From contig NZ_SMLH01000004.1 of NCBI RefSeq assembly GCF_004349315.1, forward strand, positions 124,001-188,000: 64,000 nt of DNA. The letters are read 5' to 3'. This DNA comes from Flavobacterium ranwuense. Its GTDB lineage: Bacteria > Bacteroidota > Bacteroidia > Flavobacteriales > Flavobacteriaceae. A model generated the notes under the pieces. The model was not told the DNA's origin and did not search any database. It saw nothing but the letters and a program-made list of their open reading frames with translations. This document shows, piece by piece, positions 25,938 through 34,900 of this stretch. The stretch's first letter is position 1. Each line of letters opens with the position of its first letter. The translations under genes and the position numbers were made by a program.

Positions 25938-28097
25938 TTATAATCTAATTTTTATTCCACCGTTCAATATAAATCCATCTGTTGGCGTGTAAACTTCTCT
26001 AAATTGTGGATTTTGAATTGTTCCAGAATGCATGTTTTCCCATTTCGATTGTCGGCTGTCCAAAAAGTTTTCAAGGTTCAAGAATAAACTAAAATATTTA
26101 AACTTGTATTCTCCCGAAACTCCCATAACCCAATAATCCCTAACTTTTTCGTTGTTTGTCAAATACTGATTTCCAACATAAAAGACCTCGTAAGCAATTC
26201 GCAATTTTTCTTCCCATTCATACATTACGTTTGCGTTTATCCTATGTTTTGCGGTTAATGGATTTACTGTAGAATTATTATCGAAATTTTTATGAGCGTC
26301 AATGTAAGTGTAACCTATGTAACAAGAAATATCCTCAAAACGAAGTTTTACGTTTGTTTCAAAACCTTTAGTATCTATATTTCCATTGGCATTTTCAAAG
26401 GCATAATTTACTGTCAGCGGAACCGGATTAAGAACTAACGGTTTTTTGATAATGGTGTAAAAAAACATTTGATTAATGGCAAAACTTACCTCGTCAAAAA
26501 TGGTAGTTTTGTAATTGACATCAGCATTTAATCCATATGATTTTTCAGGATTGACTTTTGAAAAGTCCAGTGAATTTATATTTTGAAACGCTTTTTCTTC
26601 GGTTTCTTCCGAGAAAATGGTAAGTGATTTGTAGCCTAAACCACCGCCAAATCGTGAAGATAATTTTTCGTTGATTTTATACAATAATGACAAACGAGGC
26701 AAAACAAAAACATTGCTTCTGTTTGTAATGTCTAAACGTAAACCGCTTTCCAAAATAAATTTTTCGGTTATGTTCAGATTGTTTTGAGCAAAAATACCAA
26801 AGGCAGCATTGTAATAATCTAATTTGTCAGCGACTAAATTCATTTGTTTGAAATTATCCGAAACTAAATTCGCCCCCAAATTCCATTCTGATTTTTCGTT
26901 GGGGATTAGATAATTGGCTTCTGTAAAAGTGGCTATTTGTTGTCCTTCAAAATTATAAGTTTGTTTTTCTATTTTTCGGTTAAAATATCCAACGCTATTT
27001 TTAATTGTCAATATATTTTTATTGTCAAATGTTTTTTCAAATTTTGCTTGTGTCGAATATCGATTACTGTTATTTCGCTCAAAGAACGTATGCGTAGCAT
27101 CTGATTTGTTATCAATCACTTGCATATCTCCACCAATTCGTTTTTCAAATCCTGCATTTACACCTAAACTAAATGTTGTTTTTTCGTTTGGATAATAGAA
27201 AAATTTTGGACTTATGGTATATCTCTCGAATTTTGGAATATCCGAAAACCCGTCATTATTTACATCGTATGCTTTTTGGGAATTACTTGAAGCGTAAATT
27301 GTAAGTCCTGATTTCTTGTATTTTCCAGCATAAAAACCACTTAAATCCAACGCTTGTGTTTGATTTATGTTTGCTAAAAATGAAATTTCTCTTGTGTCGG
27401 TTGGTTCTTTTGTAATCAGGTTTATCAATCCCGCAATGGCTCCGCCGCCATAAAGCGTTGAAGTGGAACCCTTAATGACTTCCACTCGTTTTAAATTCAA
27501 AGGTGGAATTTGCAAGATACTCAAACCACTTGCAAAACCTGAATACAATGGAAAACCGTCCTGTAAAAGTTGCGTATATTTTCCGTCTAAACCTTGAATA
27601 CGAATACTCGCACTTCCCGAAACTTGGGAAGTTTGTTGCGTTTGAATTCCTGTGCTTTCGGTAAGCAACATTTTTATATTCCCTGGTTGCATTGAAGATT
27701 TTTCTTCTAATTCGCCCGCTGCAATCGCTTCGATTCGAGTTGGAGTATTTTTTATTGTTCGGCTACTTCTTGTTGAAGTAACTTTAACTTCTTCTAATTC
27801 TTCCGATGATGGTTCTAAAAATATTTCAATAGTTTCATTTTGTGGGAATAAAATGTTTCTTTCAATTTTTCGATAACCAAAAGAACTGAAAACAATGGTT
27901 TGTTTACCGTTGGGGATGTTTTCAATTACTACAAAACCTTTTTCGTCAGAAGTGGAACCGTTTTGAGTTCCGTTTAGGAATACAGAAACGCTATCGAGTG
28001 CTTCCTTTGTTTTTTCATCTTTGATGATGGCTTTAAAAGTGTTTTGGGCTGTTGCTAAAAATGGAAATAGCAAAAGAATGAATATTATTTTTTTCAT
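25938..28097 (-). CDS. TonB-dependent receptor, siderophore/metal-complex type
   Basis: From the ATG at 28095-28097 the protein has 719 residues. It starts with signal MKKIIFILLLFPFLATAQ and continues with a carboxypeptidase-like domain (about 20-100, AIIKDEKTKEALDSVSVFLN). The plug (about 120-230) carries SASIRIQGLDGKYTQLLQDG, VEVIKGSTSTLYGGGAIAGL and INLITKEP. The barrel ends in GGIKIRL. An upstream ATG at 28151 would extend the start by 18 codons without a signal-like sequence, so it was not used. A 105-residue exported protein gene lies 83 bases upstream on the same strand. The ligand is unknown. Confidence 0.9.
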   Translation of the reverse strand: MKKIIFILLLFPFLATAQNTFKAIIKDEKTKEALDSVSVFLNGTQNGSTSDEKGFVVIENIPNGKQTIVFSSFGYRKIERNILFPQNETIEIFLEPSSEELEEVKVTSTRSSRTIKNTPTRIEAIAAGELEEKSSMQPGNIKMLLTESTGIQTQQTSQVSGSASIRIQGLDGKYTQLLQDGFPLYSGFASGLSILQIPPLNLKRVEVIKGSTSTLYGGGAIAGLINLITKEPTDTREISFLANINQTQALDLSGFYAGKYKKSGLTIYASSNSQKAYDVNNDGFSDIPKFERYTISPKFFYYPNEKTTFSLGVNAGFEKRIGGDMQVIDNKSDATHTFFERNNSNRYSTQAKFEKTFDNKNILTIKNSVGYFNRKIEKQTYNFEGQQIATFTEANYLIPNEKSEWNLGANLVSDNFKQMNLVADKLDYYNAAFGIFAQNNLNITEKFILESGLRLDITNRSNVFVLPRLSLLYKINEKLSSRFGGGLGYKSLTIFSEETEEKAFQNINSLDFSKVNPEKSYGLNADVNYKTTIFDEVSFAINQMFFYTIIKKPLVLNPVPLTVNYAFENANGNIDTKGFETNVKLRFEDISCYIGYTYIDAHKNFDNNSTVNPLTAKHRINANVMYEWEEKLRIAYEVFYVGNQYLTNNEKVRDYWVMGVSGEYKFKYFSLFLNLENFLDSRQSKWENMHSGTIQNPQFREVYTPTDGFILNGGIKIRL

Positions 28098-28180
28098 TTT
28101 AAATTTAAATAGAATTGTTCTGAAATAGTAAAACTGACAACTGCGTAGCAATTGCCTAAAAAAGTCAAATCAAAAATTCA

Positions 28181-28498
28181 TCAAATCAAGTAAGAAGAAT
28201 GTAGAATAAAAAGCTTATCCCGTTTTGGAAAGAAAGAGCTTTTGTAGAATGAATTGCATTTAGAGGCAGGTAGAATTGCACTTAAATGGAATTGGATTGA
28301 TGTATCACAATTAATGTCGCAATGCGGAATACTTTGTGTTACACTGTTTGCAAAGGTTTGGTTGCTAAATTGTTGAATATAGGCATGACTTTCATTTTCA
28401 AAATTAGCCTTCTCCTCGGTATCCGAAAATTCAAATACGGTGTTGACATAGCAACACGATATCAAAAGCAGAAGTACTATTTTAATGTATCCTTTCAT
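28181..28498 (-). CDS. Small exported His/Cys-containing protein of unknown function
   Basis: The 105-residue product begins with a hydrophobic signal-like segment (MKGYIKIVLLLLISCCYVNT). It has an IPHCDINCDTSIQFHL motif near 57-72 that could bind a metal, then a basic C-terminal stretch. It stands just upstream of the TonB receptor on the same strand, where flavobacterial genomes often carry small exported proteins of the DUF6660 kind. I do not recognise a family with certainty. The position suggests a role in uptake of the receptor's ligand. Confidence 0.55.
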   Translation of the reverse strand: MKGYIKIVLLLLISCCYVNTVFEFSDTEEKANFENESHAYIQQFSNQTFANSVTQSIPHCDINCDTSIQFHLSAILPASKCNSFYKSSFFPKRDKLFILHSSYLI

Positions 28499-28630
28499 CG
28501 TTGCAAATGTATAAACAATAATATTATTTTGTTGGAAATTGATGTGCTCTTTTGTCGGTTTATCTATTTTTTATACGGTCTCGGATCATTTCACACAACT
28601 TATAGATAAACGTCGTATATTTGTAAAGTA

Positions 28631-28981
28631 ATGAAATTTTCAACACTCATATTAGCAACAATAATTTTATTCCTCGCTATTAAGCCAGGAATAGATTTGA
28701 TTTCATTGCAAAATAATAATGAACAAACTTGTTGTGACGGACAATGCAAACCGACTGCTGACAACGAAAAATCATCCAGCCAACAAAAACAAAAAGACGA
28801 CCGTTCGGGAAAATCCTGTAATCCTTTTCAAGTTTGCAGTTCTTGTGTGTTGCAATGTTCTACAAATCAGCTTGCTGAAATATCTAAACCTAAAATTTCA
28901 ACTAACCAAAATTTTACTTACCAATCAGTTTTTACTTCTCAATTCGCACCTGACTTTTGGCAACCTCCTAAAATTGTTTAA
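28631..28981 (+). CDS. Small exported Cys-rich protein, possibly metal-related
   Basis: The 116-residue protein has an N-terminal hydrophobic segment (MKFSTLILATIILFLAIKPG). Cys clusters follow: EQTCCDGQCKPT near 32-43 and SCNPFQVCSSCVLQC near 62-76. Between them lies a very polar KSSSQQKQKDDRSGK linker. It is divergent from the 105-residue gene and first in a plus-strand run with an HMA-like protein and a metal-type receptor. This arrangement suggests copper or another soft metal. The family resembles DUF6660 in layout, but I cannot confirm it. Confidence 0.6.
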   Translation: MKFSTLILATIILFLAIKPGIDLISLQNNNEQTCCDGQCKPTADNEKSSSQQKQKDDRSGKSCNPFQVCSSCVLQCSTNQLAEISKPKISTNQNFTYQSVFTSQFAPDFWQPPKIV

Positions 28982-29058
28982 CAATATTAAATTAAACTTT
29001 TGCTCCGACAACTTCGAAGCAATATTTCTTTATTGTCAACAATTTTAAAATCAAAAAA

Positions 29059-29397
29059 ATGAAATTTATAAAATCATTAGTTTTGGTATTCATTATATTG
29101 ATTACCTCAACAAGCATTGCGTTTGCTCAAAAAACAACACAAAATACCGACAGCACAAAAACGGTTACCATCAAAGTAAAGGGAATTACTTGTTCTATGG
29201 ACTTGAAAATGATTGCTGCCAATGTTGAAAAACTGAAAGGCGTTAGCAGTTGCAAATCAGGAAAAATGGGAACAACCTCTTCATTTGAAGTAAAATTCAA
29301 TCCTATACTGGTTACCGAAAAAGAGATCTACAGAGTCATCGAGAACACAGGTAGTTGTGAAAATCCAGACGAAAAATCATATAAAGTAAAACAGTAA
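29059..29397 (+). CDS. Exported HMA-domain protein with a modified metal loop
   Basis: A signal peptide (MKFIKSLVLVFIILITSTSI, ending AFAQ) is followed by a single heavy-metal-associated fold at about 36-105 (VTIKVKGITCSMDLKMIAAN, then VEKLKGVSSCKSGK). In the place of the usual GMTCxxC loop the protein has GITCSMD, so only one of the two metal-binding Cys is kept. Two other Cys (VSSCKS, GSCENP) lie elsewhere. The gene precedes a TonB receptor with Cys-rich features. Metal relay or sensing in the periplasm is plausible, but binding by the altered loop is uncertain. Confidence 0.78.
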   Translation: MKFIKSLVLVFIILITSTSIAFAQKTTQNTDSTKTVTIKVKGITCSMDLKMIAANVEKLKGVSSCKSGKMGTTSSFEVKFNPILVTEKEIYRVIENTGSCENPDEKSYKVKQ

Positions 29398-29459
29398 ACA
29401 ACTGATAAAGCGGGGTTTGTTCTCTCGAATAAACCTTGCCTTATTTTAAAAAAATCACA

Positions 29460-31688
29460 ATGAAAAAATACATCTTCATTGTTGGTTTACTGTTCCCGTG
29501 TGGTTTATTAGCTCAAACCATTTTAGGAAAAGTTACCAACGATAAAAAGGAACCGCTTATTGGCGCAAATGTATACTGGCTTGGCCAAACAACAGGAACA
29601 TCCACAGCCGACAAAGGAGAATTTGAAATTACAAGCAAAGACATCAGCAATAAAAAATTAATTGCAAGTTTTGAAGGACATTCATCCGATACAATAAAAA
29701 TTACCAATCAAACATTTGTAGTATTCAAGTTGAAAAAGGAAAACATATTAAATGAGGTTGTTATTAAAAAAAACAGAGATAAGGTTACATTATCTAATTT
29801 GATTGCTATTAAAACAGAAATCATTACTCAAAAAGAATTGGGTAAAGCTGCTTGTTGTGATTTAGCAGGTTGTTTTGAAACACAAACGACTGTGCAACCA
29901 CAAACAACTAATGTAATTACCAACTCAAAAGAGCTTCGCATCTTGGGGTTATCTGGCGTTTACAATCAGGTTTTGATTGACGGTTTCCCAATGATACAAG
30001 GTTTGTCATACACGTACGGGATTAGTGGAATTCCCGGAACATTGGTTGATAACATCTATGTTTCAAAAGGGGCTAACAGTGTATTGCAAGGGTATGAAAG
30101 TATTAGCGGACAAATTAATGTTGAAACCAAAGACCCTGATAACACTGATAAATTATTGCTTAATGTGTATATGAATAATTTTGAAGAAAAACATTTTAAT
30201 GCCAACTATGCTTTGAAGAAAGGCAAATGGAGTAATCTTACTGCATTTCATACAGTTCAACCTGCAAATAAAATTGACAGGGACAAGGATAACTTTCTCG
30301 ATTTACCCCTATTGACACGCTATATGATTTCAAATAAATGGAAATATGGTAATGATAAAGATTGGGGCTGGAGCAGTAGAGTTGGTTTACGATTTTTGAA
30401 TGAAAAACGAATAGGAGGTCAAACATTCTATAATCCAGATATCGACCAAGGAAGTACTTCTATTTACGGGCAAACGGTTAATATTAATCAGCCTGAAATT
30501 TGGGCAAAAACTGCTTATCGTTTTAATGACAATCATAGAATAACTTTATTTGTTTCTTCATTTCACCAAGACCAAAAATCTTTTTTCGGAACGGTAAAAT
30601 ACAACGCACAGCAAACGAATTTTTATGGTAATCTTCAATATGAATTGGGCTATTCCCAAAGGCATTCATTAAAAACAGGTATCAGTTACCGTCTCTTAAA
30701 TCTCAATGAAGACATTGCTTTTACTGACACATCTTTACAAAGAACTTATGCGGGTAATTACAAAAAAGTAGAGAATATTCCGGGTGTATTTGCTGAAAAT
30801 TCAATGAGTTTTTTCAATGACAAATTAACTTGGATTGCCGGTATTCGTGGCGACCAACATAACCAATTTGGTTTTACTCTTACTCCGAGAACCTTATTAA
30901 AATATGATGTTAGCCCGAAAACTGTTTTTCGTGCCAGTATCGGAACAGGTTGGAGAACAGTTAATTTATTCAGTGAAAATATAGGCTTGTTAGTTAGTTC
31001 CAGAGATATTGTTTTTTCAGAACAGTTAAGACCTGAAAGAGCTACAAATTTTGGAATTAACTTAACTCAAAAATTTGAGAGCAATAATCTTTCAGGTTAT
31101 ATTAGTGCAGATTTTTATAGAACTAATTTTCAAAATCAAATTTTTCCTGACTATGACAGCGACCCAACAAAAGCAATTATTAAAAACTTCACAAGTACAA
31201 GCATAAGCAATGGTTTTCAGACTGAGCTTTATTTGAAAATTTGGAATCGCTTTGAATTTAAAGTGGGCTACAACTTTTTAGATGTTTACAGAGAAGTAAA
31301 CGGAGGTAAGCAATTCCTACCGTTTAACCCTGCACATAAAGTTTTGACGACATACAGTTATAAACCCTTAACAAACAAATTCCATTTTGATGTAAATATC
31401 CACTGGTATGGTGAACAGCGTTTACCTAATACAAAATCAAATCCTATAGAATTTCAACGACCTGATTTTTCACAACCTTATACTTTAGTAAACGCTCAAT
31501 TTACTTATATTTTTAAAAAGGTTGAAGTTTATACAGGGTGTGAAAATATTTTTGATTTCAGACAGAAGCAACCTATTATCAGTTGGCAAGACCCATTTGG
31601 TCAATACTTTGACACTTCATCTGTTTGGGGGCCAACAAGGGGACGGGAAATATATGTTGGCATTCGTTTCAAACTTATAAATGAATGA
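29460..31688 (+). CDS. TonB-dependent receptor, heavy-metal (copper-like) class
   Basis: From the ATG at 29460 the 742-residue protein has a signal peptide (MKKYIFIVGLLFPCGLLAQ). A carboxypeptidase-like domain spans about 22-95. The plug includes KELRILGLSGVYNQVLIDG, GIPGTLVDNIYVSKGANSV and YESISGQINVETKDP. Just before the plug, the motif KAACCDLAGCFET near residue 137 places three Cys close together. This is typical of receptors grouped with copper or mercury loci in Bacteroidota. The barrel ends GIRFKLINE. The ATG at 29436 would add MPYFKKIT before the signal and is less likely. It follows the Cys-rich and HMA genes in one probable operon. Confidence 0.88.
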   Translation: MKKYIFIVGLLFPCGLLAQTILGKVTNDKKEPLIGANVYWLGQTTGTSTADKGEFEITSKDISNKKLIASFEGHSSDTIKITNQTFVVFKLKKENILNEVVIKKNRDKVTLSNLIAIKTEIITQKELGKAACCDLAGCFETQTTVQPQTTNVITNSKELRILGLSGVYNQVLIDGFPMIQGLSYTYGISGIPGTLVDNIYVSKGANSVLQGYESISGQINVETKDPDNTDKLLLNVYMNNFEEKHFNANYALKKGKWSNLTAFHTVQPANKIDRDKDNFLDLPLLTRYMISNKWKYGNDKDWGWSSRVGLRFLNEKRIGGQTFYNPDIDQGSTSIYGQTVNINQPEIWAKTAYRFNDNHRITLFVSSFHQDQKSFFGTVKYNAQQTNFYGNLQYELGYSQRHSLKTGISYRLLNLNEDIAFTDTSLQRTYAGNYKKVENIPGVFAENSMSFFNDKLTWIAGIRGDQHNQFGFTLTPRTLLKYDVSPKTVFRASIGTGWRTVNLFSENIGLLVSSRDIVFSEQLRPERATNFGINLTQKFESNNLSGYISADFYRTNFQNQIFPDYDSDPTKAIIKNFTSTSISNGFQTELYLKIWNRFEFKVGYNFLDVYREVNGGKQFLPFNPAHKVLTTYSYKPLTNKFHFDVNIHWYGEQRLPNTKSNPIEFQRPDFSQPYTLVNAQFTYIFKKVEVYTGCENIFDFRQKQPIISWQDPFGQYFDTSSVWGPTRGREIYVGIRFKLINE

Positions 31689-31831
31689 ACCAAAACGTTG
31701 AGTTAAACAAAAAAAGGTCACCAAGTATCTAGCGACACTCGCAATTGTCATAGGTAAAACGAGAAGTGCTAACTCTCCTCAAATTTGAAATGTAATCCCC
31801 TCATCTCATTATCAAAAAACATAATGCATAT

Positions 31832-31859
31832 AAAAAAAGATGCCTCAGCATCTTTTTTT
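31832..31859. terminator. Bidirectional terminator after the receptor gene
   Basis: AAAAAAAGATGC (31832-31843) and GCATCTTTTTTT (31848-31859) are exact inverted repeats around CTCA. This gives an A-tract/T-tract hairpin that can stop transcription from either side between the convergent receptor and helicase-nuclease genes. Confidence 0.85.
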
Positions 31860-31886
31860 ATATATTCTTATTCCTGTTTACAAACA

Positions 31887-31916
31887 AACTTCGTTTAAAA
31901 TGACTTAAACGAGGTT
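31887..31916. terminator. Second terminator-type hairpin before the helicase-nuclease gene end
   Basis: AACTTCGTTTAA (31887-31898) pairs with TTAAACGAGGTT (31905-31916) with one G-T pair, and GTTTTT follows on the plus strand. It marks the start of the element shared with 25840-25918. Confidence 0.6.
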
Positions 31917-31981
31917 GTTTTTATATTGTTTCATACCGATTTAGGTTTTTTGGAGCGGTTGTACAACGGCTACTGCTGTAG
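31905..31981. repeat. Intergenic element shared with 25840-25918 (copy B)
   Basis: AACGAGGTTGTTTTTATATT, CCGATTTAGGTTTTTTGGAG and GTACAACGGCTACTGCTGTA align in order with copy A. The GGCNACTGCTGT-like end is a frequent flavobacterial intergenic feature. Both copies lie immediately after minus-strand stop codons. Confidence 0.5.
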
Positions 31982-31994
31982 GTACAGTCTTTTA

Positions 31995-34900
31995 TTATTC
32001 GGTTAAATTTGGAATAAATTCCTGTATTATTTTCCATTCGTTTTCATAGTAGTTATTGTTTGTAGGTTTTCCACTTGCATTAAAACTTTCGTATGTCAAT
32101 CTATTTATTTCACTAGAAATATTTTTAGGGAAAACTTTATAAGTTATTTCGTCAAAACCTTGATACATTACTTTGTATCCTTGCAAATGTAATTGTTCTC
32201 TGTTTGAAATATTTTTAGTTTTATGTGCTTTAAAAATTACTTCTCTTCCTTTTTTTATTTTTAAACCAATTATTGTGTCTTCTTCTACTAATTTTAAATA
32301 AAGAATTTTAGCATTTGGATTTTTTCCATTAGAATAACTGTAATCTATTCTTTTGTCAATTAGCGTTTGAACATATACTTTATTTATATGTCCATTGTCG
32401 TAACATTGTAGTAAGAAACCATTTTTATGTTTCTCTTTAATTGGTAATGAAAATAACGCTTCATTTTCTGAAAAATTTAATAATTTGTATGTGCCGTTTT
32501 CAAATAGATTAAAATAACGTAATGTAGTTTCACTAGATTCACTTATTTCAGATTCCATATTTGAAAAAAGATTATTTTCTGGACTTTTAATAGTTTCTTC
32601 CTCCATTATATCTATAAATGATCTATGTTGATATTTCGAATTTGAATTATTGCTAGAAGATATAAGAAAATCTTCTTCAAATTCTTCATAATTATCTTCT
32701 TCTTCAACTTCAACTTCTACATATTCAAGAACTGGAATAAAATGTTCTATTTCGTCTTTTTTAGTATTTCTATTGACAAAATCAACCATTTTTTCAATTT
32801 CATTACTCGGATTTCTTTTGTAAGCCGAATATAAAACTCTATAAACTTTCCAACCGACTCGCTCTAAAAACTCTTGTCTTTCAACATCGTAAGCCACATC
32901 TTCGGGTAAGGAATGAAATGGGTCGCCATCACATTCAATTGCAACTCTTTTACCATTGTTATGAACTACTAAATCAAGTTTGAAATTAATATATCCCTGT
33001 TTGTTTGATTTGTGATTATAATAAGTTTCATTTTCTTTTACTTGAAATTGAGGTTCAATAAAACGAAAACCATTTTTAATTAATTGATTAGCAATATCGA
33101 ATTCAAACCAACTGTCAAAAGGATTTGGAATGTTATATAAATTTCTTTCTATGTTGATTTCGTCTAAAACCAACTCTTTTATAGGTTTTACTTCTTCGTA
33201 AAAGAAATTTAATATTTTATTTCTAAAATCTTGGGGATTCAAATCTTCTGATTTTACAGAGTGAAATAAAATCATTTGCTCTTTTGCTCTACTTAAAGCA
33301 ACATTTATTTTTTTAAACTCATCTTGGTCTGATAAAATTGCTCTTGGTTTTGCATTTTCATTATTATTTAGTTTTTGAAAATCTAATGCAACCCCTAAAG
33401 AAACAAGCATGACATCTCTTTCATCTCCTTGAAATTTAGGTGAATCTTCTATAATTAATTTATGTTTGTCAATTTTGTCTTTACCAAATTCATTCGCTAA
33501 ATCTTCCTTAATATCTTTTAATTTTTCGGTGTGCTTTGTTAAACCTAAACTTACTACACCAATTGTTTTATTTGCATATTTTTCATCATTTAAAATGTTT
33601 TTCAGGTAGTTCTTTATAAACTCTATTTCTTTGTACACTATTTTTTCTTCTGTAAATGCACCATCAATAAAAACAGGAACTTTTGGTTGAAGCCTATTTC
33701 CATTTATTTGTTTTAAAGGTCTTAAAGTGTTGTTATAAAAATTAGATTTTGAAAACTCAATAAGTTCAGGAACACATCTAAAATGCTCTTTTAATTCAAG
33801 ATTTGAAGTTCCTGCAATCATTTTAGATAGAGAAAACAAACTATTGTCGCTCTTAATGTGAATAATATTAGAGTCCAAAAAGTCTAAATGTTTATTTTTA
33901 ATTGCTTCAAAATCATTTCCATCAGCACCAGTTAGACTACTTGGCGAAGTTTGTTTATCGTCTCCAACGATTATCATATTTTCTGTATAATAACCTAATA
34001 ATAAACTATTAAAATCTAATTGACTAGCCTCATCTACAATTATACAATCAAAAATTTCAGGTTCATGACCAACTGAATTTAAAACATCATTAAACTTCAT
34101 AACCCAACAAGAAAGTTTTTTACTAATTTCAATACTATTCTTTCTTGTTAAAATTTGATATTTTGTTTTGTCTCTTATCGCTCTGTTGCTTTGTGTTAAA
34201 TTATATCTATACTGTTCGAGTAGATTTATAAATTCATCAATTTCAGAATCATCAAATTTATCTCGAAAGTTACTTTTAGCTAAATCAAATAATATTTCAC
34301 ATTTAGTGTCGTATATTTTTTTGTTTATAAATGATAAATCTTCTTTAGTTTTTTGAATATTAATAAATTCATTTTTTATCAAATATGAATTTGCTATCGC
34401 AAATTCAAAATTTTCTTTAGATATAAATTCTAAAGGAATTTCATTAATTTTTTCAAAAGTAATTGGAATCATTGACTTAATGTAATGTTCTGATTTAGAA
34501 AATAAATTTTCTAAATTTAGATTATCATTTATTGATTTAAGTTGCACTAATAGTTCATCTAATATCTCTTTATTTGGTATTCTTTGAATAGGCAAATAGT
34601 CAATAAAATTTTTCTTTATTCTAGATTTTTCTAAAATTATACTTATTTCAGAAAGTGAATTAAAAAGTTCCTGATATTCTATCTCATATTCTTTGAGCTT
34701 TTGAAAATCATCTTTATATGCAATAGCTTTTTCTATTAATTCCTCAATTTTAAATCTATCAATGTTAGTAAATTTCGAGAAATTAATGATATTTGAATTA
34801 TGTTGTATTTTAGTTACAACTTCCTTATTTATTTCAACTTGAGATATAAGTGAATTCAAAATTTCTTTTTTTGATTCTATATCTGCTTTGTCATCATAAT

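Noticed and set aside
28322..28609. 95-residue plus-strand frame opposite the 105-residue exported protein
   Set aside because: It is antisense to a frame with a clear signal peptide and adjoining receptor; the composition is not protein-like.
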